Origin: Methanoregula sp. SKADARSKE-2
Lineage (GTDB): Archaea; Halobacteriota; Methanomicrobia; Methanomicrobiales; Methanospirillaceae
Assembly (NCBI GenBank): GCA_030919125.1
Contig: CP121470.1
Span: 682,001-746,000 of the forward strand
Length of the DNA: 64,000 nt
Direction of reading: 5' to 3'
Shown here: positions 8,904 to 17,863 of the stretch, piece by piece
How positions within the stretch are numbered: position 1 is the stretch's first letter
Layout of the letters: each line of letters opens with the position of its first letter
Made by a program: the position numbers and the translations under genes
The notes under the pieces: generated by a model
Databases searched by the model: none
Seen by the model: the letters and a program-made list of their open reading frames with translations, nothing else
What the model was told of the DNA's origin: nothing

Positions 8904-10730
8904 ATGTGCGGAATTGGAGGGCAGTACTGCTATGACGGGAAGATTCCGGATCAGGATCTATTGAGCCGTATGTCTGCCCGGCTTACCCACCGGGGGCCGG
9001 ATGGAGAGGGGATCCGGATCTGCGGCAGTGTCGGGCTCGTTCACCGGAGGCTCGCCATCATCGACCTCTCGGAAGACGGTCTCCAGCCTATGACGAACGA
9101 GGACGGGACTCTCTGGCTGGTCTTCAATGGCGAGATCTATAACTATGTCGAGCTCCGCGAGATACTGGTCAGATCAGGTCACCGGTTTGCTTCCCACTCC
9201 GATACCGAGGTAATCCTCCATGCGTACGAGGAATGGGGTGTCGGGTGCGTCCAGCAGTTCAACGGCATGTGGGCGTTAGCCCTCTGGGACGGGAGACAAC
9301 AACGCCTCTTCTGCGCCCGGGACCGGTTCGGCATAAAGCCGTTCTATTACACGCAGGTGGATGACACGTTCCTGTTCGCCTCGGAGATTAAGGCGCTCCT
9401 TGCCCACCCTAAGGTGGGGAGAAGACCTCACGACGAAACGCTCGGGACGTATCTCGCCTGGGGCGTCCAGGACCATTCCCGCCGGACAATGTTCGATGGG
9501 ATCTTCCAGATCCCCCCTGGCCACTGGATGATGGTAACACCACACGGTCCCGAGGCACCGTACAGGTATTGGGAACTGAAGGTCAACCCGGAGGTAAAGG
9601 GGAGCGAACCCGACGATGCGGTTGCCGCCGGGCTCCTCGACCGGCTCCGCAGCGCGACGAGCCTCCACCTGCGCAGCGATGTTCCCGTAGGGACCTGCCT
9701 CTCAGGCGGGATCGATTCATCGACCCTGACTGCCCTTATCAATAATCTCATCCGGGAAGAGGCGCCCACGAGCGTCGGCAGCCGGCAGAAGACGTTTTCA
9801 GGGGTCTTTGGGGACATGCGGTTTGACGAGAGCCGGTACATCGATGAGATCGCCGCCGCAACCGGGGTCGATGCCTACAAGACCGTGCCTTCTCCTGACA
9901 CCCTCTGGGACGATATCGGGGATCTCGTGTACATGCAGGACGAGCCGTTCGGATCGCTCTCCATCTATGCCCAGTACTGTGTCATGCGCCTTGCAAAGGA
10001 GAACGTGAAAGTCGTCCTCGACGGGCAGGGCGCAGACGAACTCCTCGGGGGCTACCTCGCGTACCAGGGAAGTTATATCCGGGGGCTGGTCCGGAGGTAT
10101 CGCTGGCTCACAGCACTGAGGGAAGTGGCCGGGAGCCTTCGGCATCACGGGGGATTCTTCCGTTCGGCACTTTCCCAGCTGGCAGTGAGGAAAAAGCGAA
10201 GAGATCTCCTGAAGATCCGGAGTCAGGCTATGCATCGGTACGACGGCTCGCTCGACGAAGTGCTCGCTCGCGAGCTCACCTCCACGAACCTGCCGGCGCT
10301 CCTCCATTACGAGGACCGGAACTCCATGGCTTTCTCGATCGAATCCCGGGTCCCGTATCTCGATGTGCGTCTTGTAGAATATATCGCGGCACTCCCGCTC
10401 GATCAGAAGATCCGGGAAGGGGTGACAAAATTCTCCCTCCGCCGGGCCATCAGGGGAATCATTCCGGAGACCGTCCGATGCAGGATGGACAAGATGGGTT
10501 TTGTCACCCCGGAGGAGGTCTGGATGGGAGGGGTCCTCAGACCCTTCATGCTCGAAATTCTGAGATCCCCCGCGTTTGCCTCCAGGCAGTACTGGGATGC
10601 AGATGCGGTTGCACAGGATTATCTTGCATTCCTCGAGGGCAAATCCCAATATTCCCCAGAGATCTGGAGGATTGCGTGCACCGAGCTCTGGCTCAGGAAA
10701 TTTTTCGATGGCCGGGGAGATCGTGCCTGA
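8904..10730 (+). CDS. asnB: asparagine synthase (glutamine-hydrolysing)
   Basis: A 608-residue class B asparagine synthetase. The N-terminal glutaminase domain starts MCGIGGQ with the catalytic Cys2 exposed after methionine removal; HRGPDGEG follows near residue 30. The C-terminal synthetase domain has the PP-loop LSGGIDSST near residue 266. It converts aspartate, ATP and glutamine to asparagine; in surface-glycan neighbourhoods such enzymes may amidate other carboxylates, including sugar acids. The neighbours wecB, manC and a surface protein make that possible here, but the sequence cannot separate the two roles. A hairpin follows the stop codon. Confidence 0.9.
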   Translation: MCGIGGQYCYDGKIPDQDLLSRMSARLTHRGPDGEGIRICGSVGLVHRRLAIIDLSEDGLQPMTNEDGTLWLVFNGEIYNYVELREILVRSGHRFASHSDTEVILHAYEEWGVGCVQQFNGMWALALWDGRQQRLFCARDRFGIKPFYYTQVDDTFLFASEIKALLAHPKVGRRPHDETLGTYLAWGVQDHSRRTMFDGIFQIPPGHWMMVTPHGPEAPYRYWELKVNPEVKGSEPDDAVAAGLLDRLRSATSLHLRSDVPVGTCLSGGIDSSTLTALINNLIREEAPTSVGSRQKTFSGVFGDMRFDESRYIDEIAAATGVDAYKTVPSPDTLWDDIGDLVYMQDEPFGSLSIYAQYCVMRLAKENVKVVLDGQGADELLGGYLAYQGSYIRGLVRRYRWLTALREVAGSLRHHGGFFRSALSQLAVRKKRRDLLKIRSQAMHRYDGSLDEVLARELTSTNLPALLHYEDRNSMAFSIESRVPYLDVRLVEYIAALPLDQKIREGVTKFSLRRAIRGIIPETVRCRMDKMGFVTPEEVWMGGVLRPFMLEILRSPAFASRQYWDADAVAQDYLAFLEGKSQYSPEIWRIACTELWLRKFFDGRGDRA

Positions 10731-10736
10731 TCTGAA

Positions 10737-10756
10737 TCCGGAAAGGTTGTTCCGGA
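10737..10756 (+). terminator. hairpin after asnB
   Basis: A perfect inverted repeat, TCCGGAA and TTCCGGA, with a 6-base loop starts six bases after the asnB stop codon. No T-run follows, so it is only a possible terminator or mRNA end element. Confidence 0.35.
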
Positions 10757-10840
10757 ACCATGCCTCATCCAATTGCACCAACGCAGTTTCTTTGCCGGGA
10801 TAATCACCCTGCCGGACAACCAGCGCTGTATTTCGGTAGG

Positions 10841-10848
10841 TTTATATA
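10841..10848 (+). promoter_or_regulatory. TATA box upstream of the lipobox/PGF-CTERM protein gene
   Basis: TTTATATA is a strong archaeal TATA element. A start site about 25 bases downstream would fall near 10868-10875, after the TTG at 10856 and before the GTG at 10883. This favours the GTG as the true start of the downstream gene. Confidence 0.55.
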
Positions 10849-10882
10849 AACCCATTTGAAAGATCCATCTCAACCGATCCGG

Positions 10883-11842
10883 GTGACCAATGAAGGTACA
10901 TTACCGATTTTTACAGGAGTATTGATCGTTTTCCTTACCCTCGCGGGCTTTGCGCTGACCGCAGGCTGCCTCAAGCAGGGGCGGCTGGCCGTAGAGGATA
11001 TGAATATACAGGCCGAGGGCGTGACCACGTCCGCAGTCACGCTCAATGTCAGCTCCAGCCTCCGGAATACCGGGGGTGTCGCAGGTGGCCCATTCGATCT
11101 CCGGCTCAGGGCGTTCAATACTGAATCAGGATTCCTCGAAGCCGAACAGACGACACAGGCCCCCGGGATCGAATGGGGAGGGGCCCGGTTGATCTCCCAG
11201 AACATCGTCCTCCCCCGTAAAGGTTCATACCGGCTGGTTGAGGCCGTCTACCTGGGCTCTACACTCAGCGGGCAGGGCGAGATTACCGTAAACAATCTTG
11301 AACAGCTCACACCGGACACCCAGCAGTCCGGTCTCATTATCGAAGATATGGACTTCATTGTCCGGAAAGTATCCGGCGATTCAGCAGTTATCCAGGCGGA
11401 TATTTATGTCGCAAATGGCGGGGGGGTCAGCAGCGGGCTTGTGACCATCGAGGTCAAGGCAAAGGAGATGGATGCCCACCTGACCGCAGACAAGCAGGAG
11501 GCCCATATTGAGAATATCGATCCGGAGAAGATAGGCATTGGTTCTGCCACACTCACCGTCCCAGATCAGTATAATTACCAGGTCCAGGCCCTGATCTGGA
11601 GGAATGGCACCATCGTCAGACGCAGCGAAGGGATCGTGCAGCTCAGGCCAGGAATCCTTGTCAGCAATGGTTCGGAGATCCTGAGCACGAAGATCGATAC
11701 ATCGAAGTTTGTGGCGGACGGGACACGGATGACCCAAGCACCCTACCCCTATTCGACAAAAGCCCCCGGCTTTGAAGGTGTATTGGCGATCCTTCCACTT
11801 ATCGGAATTGGTGCAGCAGGAACCGCGAGGAGGAGATTATGA
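10883..11842 (+). CDS. surface protein with lipobox, tandem repeat domain and PGF-CTERM signal
   Basis: The product (about 319 residues from the GTG) has an N-terminal hydrophobic segment ending in a lipobox-like LTAGC. Two related beta-rich domains follow, the first opening with VEDMNIQAEGV and the second with IEDMDFIVRKV. It closes with a KAPGFEGVLAIL segment, a hydrophobic stretch and an ARRRL tail. The end is typical of a PGF-CTERM signal, which archaeosortase A cleaves before lipid attachment. Having both a lipobox and a PGF-CTERM is unusual. I prefer the GTG because the TATA box is too close to the TTG at 10856. The stop overlaps the next gene's ATG (ATGA). The domains resemble DUF7490-type repeats; function unknown. 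Confidence 0.7.
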   Translation: MTNEGTLPIFTGVLIVFLTLAGFALTAGCLKQGRLAVEDMNIQAEGVTTSAVTLNVSSSLRNTGGVAGGPFDLRLRAFNTESGFLEAEQTTQAPGIEWGGARLISQNIVLPRKGSYRLVEAVYLGSTLSGQGEITVNNLEQLTPDTQQSGLIIEDMDFIVRKVSGDSAVIQADIYVANGGGVSSGLVTIEVKAKEMDAHLTADKQEAHIENIDPEKIGIGSATLTVPDQYNYQVQALIWRNGTIVRRSEGIVQLRPGILVSNGSEILSTKIDTSKFVADGTRMTQAPYPYSTKAPGFEGVLAILPLIGIGAAGTARRRL

Positions 11843-12144
11843 CAGAAATTCAGGAGACACAACCGGGTACAAAGATGGTAGCACAGACAGGAACCGGCGC
11901 GGAGACCGGACGAATGAAGACGCAGCTCAGCGAGGAGACGCTGAAACTGTTCAGGATCGTTATCGGAGTGGTCCTCCTCTTTCCCATCGTCCAGCTCTAC
12001 TTCATTATCCCCTCAGCCATCAGTATGTGGGTTGCCGAACCGTTCGTCCCGCTCGTGAACATGATCTATTTCATAATCGTTATCTCGATCGGGGTCTGGC
12101 TTTTCCAGTATTCCCTCAGGTTCTCGGGAACAGAAAAGAGATAA
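11839..12144 (+). CDS. small membrane protein, unknown function
   Basis: A 101-residue protein with a polar N-terminal 35 residues and two hydrophobic helices (about residues 38-60 and 70-92), ending in a basic tail. The start is an ATG overlapping the stop of the preceding surface-protein gene, with AGGAG just upstream, so the two are probably co-translated and may work together at the membrane. I do not recognise a family. A near-palindrome (TTTTTCCGAC ... GTCCGGAAAAA, 12145-12182) after the stop may form a 3' hairpin. Confidence 0.7.
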   Translation: MTEIQETQPGTKMVAQTGTGAETGRMKTQLSEETLKLFRIVIGVVLLFPIVQLYFIIPSAISMWVAEPFVPLVNMIYFIIVISIGVWLFQYSLRFSGTEKR

Positions 12145-12238
12145 TTTTTCCGACCATTTCTCCAGTTTTTGTCCGGAAAAAACGATTCCTGATCAGTTCC
12201 TGTTCAAGATCGCATCCTCTCCAGCCGGAAGAACGAAT

Positions 12239-12247
12239 TCTATATAT
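12239..12247 (+). promoter_or_regulatory. TATA box for manC
   Basis: TCTATATAT lies about 70 bases before the manC ATG. The expected transcript start near 12270 would leave a leader of about 45-50 bases, unlike the leaderless arrangement of asnB and purE. Confidence 0.45.
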
Positions 12248-12316
12248 GCCGGACTCCGGATAGAATTATGGTAAGAACGGGGCCGTGCCCAGAGCCGCAT
12301 CCCCAATCCGAACATC

Positions 12317-13678
12317 ATGAAGTCAATCATCCTTGCCGGCGGTGCCGGGACACGGTTGTGGCCCCTTTCCCGGGAATATTATCCCAAGCAGTTCATCCAG
12401 CTCGATGGCAGATCCCTCTTCCAGCGATCCTGCGAGCGGGCAGCGAAACTCTCGGGGCAGGATGATATTTTCATCGTGACAAATGAGATCCACCAGTACC
12501 TCGCACGAAACCAGATGGAGGAGCTCGGGTACACGCTCGCGGAAGACCACCTCCTTGCAGAACCTGAGGGAAGAAACACTCTTCCCGCCATCGCATGGGC
12601 CATGCAGCGGGTCCGGACCATCTCGCCCTCGGCAACGGCAACCGTCTTCCCAAGCGACCACCTCCTCGGGGATATCGCACTCGACCAGATCCGGGGAGCC
12701 GAACCCCTGGCCGACCAGTACCTCGTCACCTTCGGTGTGCGCCCCACCTCCCCCCACACGGGATACGGCTATATCAAACGAGGCACATCCCTGCCGCCGG
12801 GCAGCCTTGTCGAGGAGTTCAAAGAGAAGCCCGATGAGGAGGCCGCCCGGGAATATCTCGAGAAAGGGTACCTCTGGAACAGCGGGATCTTCCTCCTCTC
12901 CACCGGCAGGTTCTTCGAGGAGCTCAAACGGTACCGGCCGAACCTGTTCGCCGCATTCGATGGTACCGGGATCCCGGATTACAAGAGCCTCGAATCGATC
13001 TCCATCGATTACGGCCTTCTCGAGAAGTCCAAGCGGGTGGCGGTCGTTCCCCTCGAGACCGCTTGGAGTGATCTCGGCACGTTCAGGGCGCTCTACGATG
13101 CCGAAAACCACGATCCTGACGGGAATGTCGGCCCGGCCGAGTACATTGTGTCGAAGAATAATTTCGTGCAGGCCCCGGGAAAGCATGTCGGTCTTATCGG
13201 GGTCCATGATCTCGTCGTCGTCGATACGGCCGATGCCCTCCTCATCTGCGATAACCGGCACACCGAGCAGGTAAAAGAGCTGGTCAGGAGGTACAACCGG
13301 AAGAACGATCCGATCACCAAGTTCCACCGGCAGGTCTATCGCCCGTGGGGCTCCTACACGGTGCTCGAGGTCTCGAACTTCTTCAAGATAAAGCGGGTGA
13401 CGGTCAGGCCCGGCAGGAAACTCTCCCTCCAGCTCCACCACCACCGGAGCGAGCACTGGGTGGTTGTCAGCGGGACCGCAGAGGTCGAGCTCAACGAGGA
13501 GACCCGGCTCCTCCGGCAGGGGGAGAGCACCTTCGTCCGGACCGGCATGAAACACCGGCTGAAGAACCCCGGCGTTATCCCGCTCGAAGTCATCGAGGTC
13601 CAGCTCGGCGAGTACCTGGAAGAGGACGATATCGTCCGTTTCGAGGATGACTTCGGCAGGGAGGAGATCCGAATCTAG
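12317..13678 (+). CDS. manC: mannose-1-phosphate guanylyltransferase / mannose-6-phosphate isomerase
   Basis: A 453-residue bifunctional type II enzyme. The N-terminal nucleotidyltransferase has LAGGAGTRLWPLSREYYPKQ (residues 6-25), the GTP-binding signature for making GDP-mannose. The C-terminal cupin (about residues 345-440) has YRPWGSYTVL and a histidine-rich metal site (LQLHHHRSEHWVVV), as in phosphomannose isomerases. The product GDP-mannose is the mannosyl donor for dolichol-phosphate mannose and for the envelope glycans whose transferases are encoded further on in this window. It overlaps the 3' end of the convergent ygiQ-family gene by four bases. Confidence 0.93.
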   Translation: MKSIILAGGAGTRLWPLSREYYPKQFIQLDGRSLFQRSCERAAKLSGQDDIFIVTNEIHQYLARNQMEELGYTLAEDHLLAEPEGRNTLPAIAWAMQRVRTISPSATATVFPSDHLLGDIALDQIRGAEPLADQYLVTFGVRPTSPHTGYGYIKRGTSLPPGSLVEEFKEKPDEEAAREYLEKGYLWNSGIFLLSTGRFFEELKRYRPNLFAAFDGTGIPDYKSLESISIDYGLLEKSKRVAVVPLETAWSDLGTFRALYDAENHDPDGNVGPAEYIVSKNNFVQAPGKHVGLIGVHDLVVVDTADALLICDNRHTEQVKELVRRYNRKNDPITKFHRQVYRPWGSYTVLEVSNFFKIKRVTVRPGRKLSLQLHHHRSEHWVVVSGTAEVELNEETRLLRQGESTFVRTGMKHRLKNPGVIPLEVIEVQLGEYLEEDDIVRFEDDFGREEIRI

Positions 13679-15531
13679 GATCTATCGGGCCGGATCCTCT
13701 TCGATCCACCCGGCCGGTAGACCGGGGCGAACACTCCCCCGGAGGTATTGCTGACCAGACACTCTTCGCCCCTCCCGATGAGATCGGTCCGTCCTGCCGC
13801 CTTCAACCCCTCGATGACCAGTGCCCGGTTCTTCGGGTCCCGGTACTGGAGGATGGCACGCTGGATCTTCTTCTCCTGCCCTTTCGGGACATGGATCCGC
13901 TCCATCGTAAACGGGTCAAGACCGGTGTGATACATGCAGGTCGAGACGGACATCGGGGTGGGGGTGAAGTCCTGGACCTGTTCAGTATAGAGCCGGTTCT
14001 CCCGGATATATTCAGCGAGCTCTATCATATCCGCGATCGTGCACCCCGGATGCCCGGACATGAAGTACGGCAGGACGTACTGGCGCCTCTGCTTCCCCTG
14101 CTGCAGCGACTCGAACCGGTCCCGGAACCGGTCGAAGACCTCCCTGCAGGGCTTGTTCATGGCCCTCGTCACGCCCCCGGCAACATGTTCGGGAGCGACC
14201 TTGAGGTGGCCGGAGACGTGGTGCTGACAGATCTGGCCGAGATACCCGGAGTCGTCGGCGAGTGCGAGATCGTACCGGATACCCGAGCCGATAAATACCC
14301 GCTTCACGCCCGGGATCTCCCGGATCCTCTGCAGGAGGACGCACTGGGTGCGGTGGCTTGTCCGGAGAGTTTTGCAGGCCGGGGTGCAGGATCTGTCAGG
14401 ACAGGTCCCCTGCCGGTCCCACCGGCTGCACGAGAGCTCGTACATGTTTGCTGTCGGCCCGCCTACGTCCTGGACGATCCCTTTGAACTCCGGCATGGCA
14501 GTAGACCGGGTGACCTCTCGCACGATCGATTCTCTGCTCCGGCTCTGGATAATCCTTCCCTGGTGATGGGTCAGGGCGCAGAAGGAGCAGGCGCCAAAGC
14601 ACCCCCGGTGGCTCGTGATCGAGAACTGCACAGGTTCGAGCGCCGGCACCGGCAACCGGTACGAGGGATGGGCCCTCCGGGTGAATGGGAGTTCGTACAC
14701 GCGATCGAGTTCCTCTGTCCTGAGGGGACTGGCGGGGGGGTTCTGGATGACAACGGTCTTCGGGTGCGGCTGGAGAACGGTCTTTCCCCGGATCGGATCC
14801 TGCTCGCAAGAGTGCATCGCAAAGGCCCGGGCATAGGCTCTCTTATCCGAGGCGACCTCGGTATAGCCCGGAAGTTCGATGGCTCCTGCCGGGGGATGCA
14901 TTCTCCACTCTGCGAGGTCGATGGTATACGAGGTGCCGCGGATATCCCGCAGGGTGCGGGCAGGTTCCCCTGCGTTGAGCCGATGGGCGATCTCGACCAT
15001 CTGGCGTTCACCCATGCCGAACACAAGGAGGTTCGCAGGAGCATCCGCAAGGATCGCCTGCCGGACCTTATCCTGCCAGAAATCGTAGTGGGCGAACCTG
15101 CGGAGACTGGCCTCAATCCCCCCGATCACGATCGGCGTATCCGGGAAGTGTTCATGGACCCTGTTCGTGTAGACAATCGTCCCGCGATCCGGCCGCTCCG
15201 ATATCCCGCCCGGGGAGTAGACGTCATCGCTCCGCCGCTTGAGGTTCGGGGTATAGTTATTCACCATCGAATCAACATTTCCCGATGAGATCCCGAAAAA
15301 GAGGCGCGGGGTTCCAAAAACGGTGAAGTCCTTGTCCGTTTTCCAGTCGGGCTGTGCGATAATCCCGACTGTAAACCCGGCGTCCCAGAGGACCCGGCCG
15401 AGAAGAGGTATCCCAAACGAAGGATGATCGATATACGCATCCCCGCTGAGAAGGATGATATCCAACTGCTTCATCCCGAGCTTCGTCATCTCCCGGGATG
15501 TCATCGGGAGGAAGAGGGGCTGCTGCTTCAT
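13675..15531 (-). CDS. YgiQ family radical SAM protein
   Basis: A 618-residue protein of the YgiQ (UPF0313) family. The N-terminal region opens with the family hallmark around MKQLDIILLSGDAYIDHPSF, and the radical SAM cluster motif CFGACSFC lies near residue 310. These enzymes bind a [4Fe-4S] cluster and S-adenosylmethionine; their substrate is unknown. The length matches the family. The start is the first ATG, in line with homologues that begin with a similar QPxFLPxT segment. It shares a 4-base tail-to-tail overlap with manC, and the PCC-domain gene lies 62 bases upstream on the same strand. Confidence 0.9.
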   Translation of the reverse strand: MKQQPLFLPMTSREMTKLGMKQLDIILLSGDAYIDHPSFGIPLLGRVLWDAGFTVGIIAQPDWKTDKDFTVFGTPRLFFGISSGNVDSMVNNYTPNLKRRSDDVYSPGGISERPDRGTIVYTNRVHEHFPDTPIVIGGIEASLRRFAHYDFWQDKVRQAILADAPANLLVFGMGERQMVEIAHRLNAGEPARTLRDIRGTSYTIDLAEWRMHPPAGAIELPGYTEVASDKRAYARAFAMHSCEQDPIRGKTVLQPHPKTVVIQNPPASPLRTEELDRVYELPFTRRAHPSYRLPVPALEPVQFSITSHRGCFGACSFCALTHHQGRIIQSRSRESIVREVTRSTAMPEFKGIVQDVGGPTANMYELSCSRWDRQGTCPDRSCTPACKTLRTSHRTQCVLLQRIREIPGVKRVFIGSGIRYDLALADDSGYLGQICQHHVSGHLKVAPEHVAGGVTRAMNKPCREVFDRFRDRFESLQQGKQRRQYVLPYFMSGHPGCTIADMIELAEYIRENRLYTEQVQDFTPTPMSVSTCMYHTGLDPFTMERIHVPKGQEKKIQRAILQYRDPKNRALVIEGLKAAGRTDLIGRGEECLVSNTSGGVFAPVYRPGGSKRIRPDRS

Positions 15532-15593
15532 GGCAGGAGTGAGAGGTTACGGGTCTTCATACAAGAGAAGGACGGGGACTTCAAGATCATTTT

Positions 15594-16184
15594 TTATGAC
15601 GGGCGCCGCGTAAGATCCCGGATGATATCGACAAGGCCTCCGGGAAGAGAGGTCTCCTCGTTCTCCTCCGGTTTCTGCATCTCCCTTATCGGCTGGGCAC
15701 CCTGATCGTCTTCCCGGTCAGCCCCGTCATCGTTCGTTGCGGCGTTTCCATCGAGAACCGGAAGATGTACCTGGGTCTTCTGATCGAATTCGCGGCGTGC
15801 GGAGAGATCGGTGAACACCATGATTACAACTTCCACGATGAGGTACGTTGTCGCTTTTTCGCGGAGACAGCCGGTAAGGGCGTGGCCGGACCGGCCCACC
15901 GAGGCATGGTAGTGGAGATGGGGGCCACCCTCACCGGGGAAGATCGTCCCCACGCCAAAGACTTCCCAGCCGCCTTCAAACAGGACAAAATGGGGGGTGG
16001 GGGGGATGACAGGTTCTTCAGGACCGGTCACCATCCTGCCGTTCATCAGGGCACCAAGAAAGAGGACCGAGCCGGCCTGGATCGATTTTTCGCCGATGAA
16101 CCGGTGAAGCGAGGTGAGCATATCCTCCCCGTCATCGATCCTCACGACAAAGATCCTGCCGAGCTGACCCTCCGTATACTGCAT
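15594..16184 (-). CDS. PCC/DUF296-domain protein
   Basis: A 196-residue protein whose first 135 residues form a PCC domain (DUF296): GEDMLTSLHRFIGEKSIQ, a metal-type histidine segment GGPHLHYHASVG, and a hydrophobic core strand. In plants the domain is joined to AT-hooks; the free prokaryotic form is a trimer that binds a metal, with no known reaction. The C-terminal 60 residues are acidic, glutamine-rich and probably disordered, longer than usual for the family. The TATA-like ATAAAATTT of its promoter lies at the very edge of the neighbouring degenerate insertion sequence. Confidence 0.78.
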   Translation of the reverse strand: MQYTEGQLGRIFVVRIDDGEDMLTSLHRFIGEKSIQAGSVLFLGALMNGRMVTGPEEPVIPPTPHFVLFEGGWEVFGVGTIFPGEGGPHLHYHASVGRSGHALTGCLREKATTYLIVEVVIMVFTDLSARREFDQKTQVHLPVLDGNAATNDDGADREDDQGAQPIREMQKPEENEETSLPGGLVDIIRDLTRRPS

Positions 16185-16237
16185 AGTATCAGATTCCCTT
16201 TCCGGTATTCATATGGTTTGCGTCTGTTTAAATTTTA

Positions 16238-16249
16238 TAGGACTTACGC
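16238..16249 (+). repeat. left terminal inverted repeat of the degenerate IS
   Basis: TAGGACTTACGC, the exact reverse complement of 17282-17293. Confidence 0.75.
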
Positions 16250-16306
16250 GGTTGAAGGCAGATTCGAGCAAGAAATCTTCATCACAGCACTACAAAAATA
16301 ATCAGA

Positions 16307-17186
16307 TTAGAACGCCGTGGAAGCGATAAAGAGAGAAGAAGCGGATCGATGAATCGAGCGTTTCGACTCGTACCAGCTGGAACCTGTATTCAATCGATGG
16401 GTTTCGAGGCGAAGAAATGCCAGCAACGAGAGCAGAATATGTCCTTGTTGAACAACCTCTTTTGGGACGTTTCCGATGCATCGAGAATATCGGTAGCCCA
16501 ATGTTCGGGTTCCTTATCGGAGTGAACGATCCTAAATAGCTTGATGAAACCGTATTGTCTCAGATGAACAACTCTTCCTTCGGGAGGAATCTCAATCTCA
16601 GAAACTGAACGGTTGTACGTATTATCAGGATCAACCAACTGGTTGGATTTGAGACGGGTACACCAATGCCACTTCAGCGTGCGGATCAATTTCAGGTTGG
16701 CGATACACGAATACCACGAATCAAAGATGACACATCCCGGCTGAAACTTTCTTTCTTCGGCTGCTCGTAGCATATCCCGGAAATGATCATTTTTGTTTTT
16801 CCCGTCTTTGTCTGGACAATAGATCCGGAAATCTACCGAAACTATCGCAGAACCATCAGTCCAAATGGTTGAGATTAGGTTGATTTCCTGAACTATCCGA
16901 TGATGCTTCCCACTCCAGTGCCGGGTCACCAGTTCAATCTGATGGGAATACGGTTTGTCGAGGGTACTATCATCGATTACCAATACTCCTTCGTTAGCCC
17001 GGAGCAACCGTTGCGCTTCCTCATGCAGCGCCCCCGTGTGGTGAGGCTGGCTGCCTCTCTAACAAACGCTTGACGGAAGCGTGAGCTATTGATACTGGTT
17101 CAGCGGGAAAACACCGGGATGCCTCTGTACACGAGCAAACCTGATACGTCGATATCAAAAAGTTTACAAAATTGCCGCTCGTGCAT
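16307..17186 (-). pseudogene. broken DDE transposase
   Basis: Several frames together restore a transposase. The N-terminus begins at an ATG at 17186 (MHERQFCKLFDIDVSG). A TGA interrupts it near 17115, then SSRFRQAFVREAASL appears. A frame change at a C-run near 17031-17035 leads into the catalytic region with VLVIDDSTLDKPY and VIFDSWYSC. After WATDILDASE a deletion or frame change removes the usual third catalytic segment, and the C-terminus continues in another frame (HILLSLLAFLRLETHRL ... SWYESKRSI). The protein cannot be active. Confidence 0.75.
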
Positions 17187-17249
17187 TTCGGAGGATTCAC
17201 TCTCGTTCGATCTCCATCCCGGGTTTGTCTAACCCTTGGATGGGCGCTA

Positions 17250-17792
17250 CTAACTCTTAGATCTTTCGGTCAAAACCAAGGGCGTAAGTCCTAGTTTATA
17301 TGAATCCCCCGGGTTACATAAACGGAAGAGATCTCTATGGGGGAGGGCTTTCCGGGAGAAAATTTTCAGATCCCGGAGAAGAGGGGGGAGGGTCGTCACC
17401 GTGGTGTTGGTCTTCAGGTCCGGGTCGTTCTCAGCAACGGCAAGGAGACGCCCGAAGATCGAGCGGGACTCGGCCTCGACCTTGTTCAGGTCTCCGGGCC
17501 CGGCGGTCGCAACGGCGGCGCGCATCGCGGTCACTCTGGTAAGGGTATCCTGTTCGAACTTCGCATAGCTCTTTACCGCACCGAGCAGCTGCTCGATCAT
17601 GTCCAGCCGCTTCTTCATCGCGACTTTGATCTGCCCAAGGGTTGCCTCGGATGCGTTCTTCAGCCGGTAGAACCGGTTATAGGTCCCGATGTACCAGAAG
17701 ATCAATCCAATGATGACAAGGGTGATTACCGCCAGTACGATCCAGCCAATGATGTCTCCAAGCATTGTTCTCAATAATACTGATAATCGCAT
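17250..17792 (-). pseudogene. LemA-family protein, 3' end cut off by IS insertion
   Basis: The product starts with one membrane helix (DIIGWIVLAVITLVIIGLIF) followed by the LemA helical bundle: YNRFYRLKNASEATLGQIKV, KRLDMIEQLLGAVKSYAKFE and RLLAVAENDPDLKTN. The sequence then drifts from the family and reads into the inverted repeat of the adjacent IS, stopping 44 bases inside it. The usual C-terminal helices are missing on the far side of the IS. LemA proteins are small membrane-anchored proteins of unclear role. The start is uncertain: a TATA-like TTAAAAAG lies about 25 bases before an ATG at 17792, and another ATG at 17765 would also keep the membrane helix. Confidence 0.72.
17282..17293 (-). 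repeat. right terminal inverted repeat of the degenerate IS
   Basis: GCGTAAGTCCTA, the exact reverse complement of 16238-16249. It marks the point where the IS interrupts the lemA-like gene. Confidence 0.75.
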
Positions 17793-17863
17793 CAACAGAC
17801 AAGATAATGGGGACTTTTTAAGAAGAATGAAAGAAAAAGGGTCCGGTACCGGAGATTCCCGAT

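Larger units (their letters stand above)
16238..17293 (-). mobile_element. degenerate IS (DDE transposase, IS4/IS701-like), about 1.06 kb
   Basis: Matching terminal inverted repeats (TAGGACTTACGC and GCGTAAGTCCTA) bracket a minus-strand transposase remnant with at least two frame changes, an internal stop and an apparent internal deletion. The right end lies inside a lemA-like gene. A clear target duplication was not found, so flanking DNA was probably rearranged after insertion. The element cannot move by itself. Confidence 0.75.

Noticed and set aside
12268..12465. possible upstream ORF in the manC leader
   Set aside because: It overlaps manC in another frame, is proline- and arginine-rich, and lacks a ribosome site; leader length alone does not prove a uORF.
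13891..15288. 465-codon plus-strand open frame opposite the YgiQ-family gene
   Set aside because: Antisense to a conserved radical SAM gene; an artefact of high G+C content.
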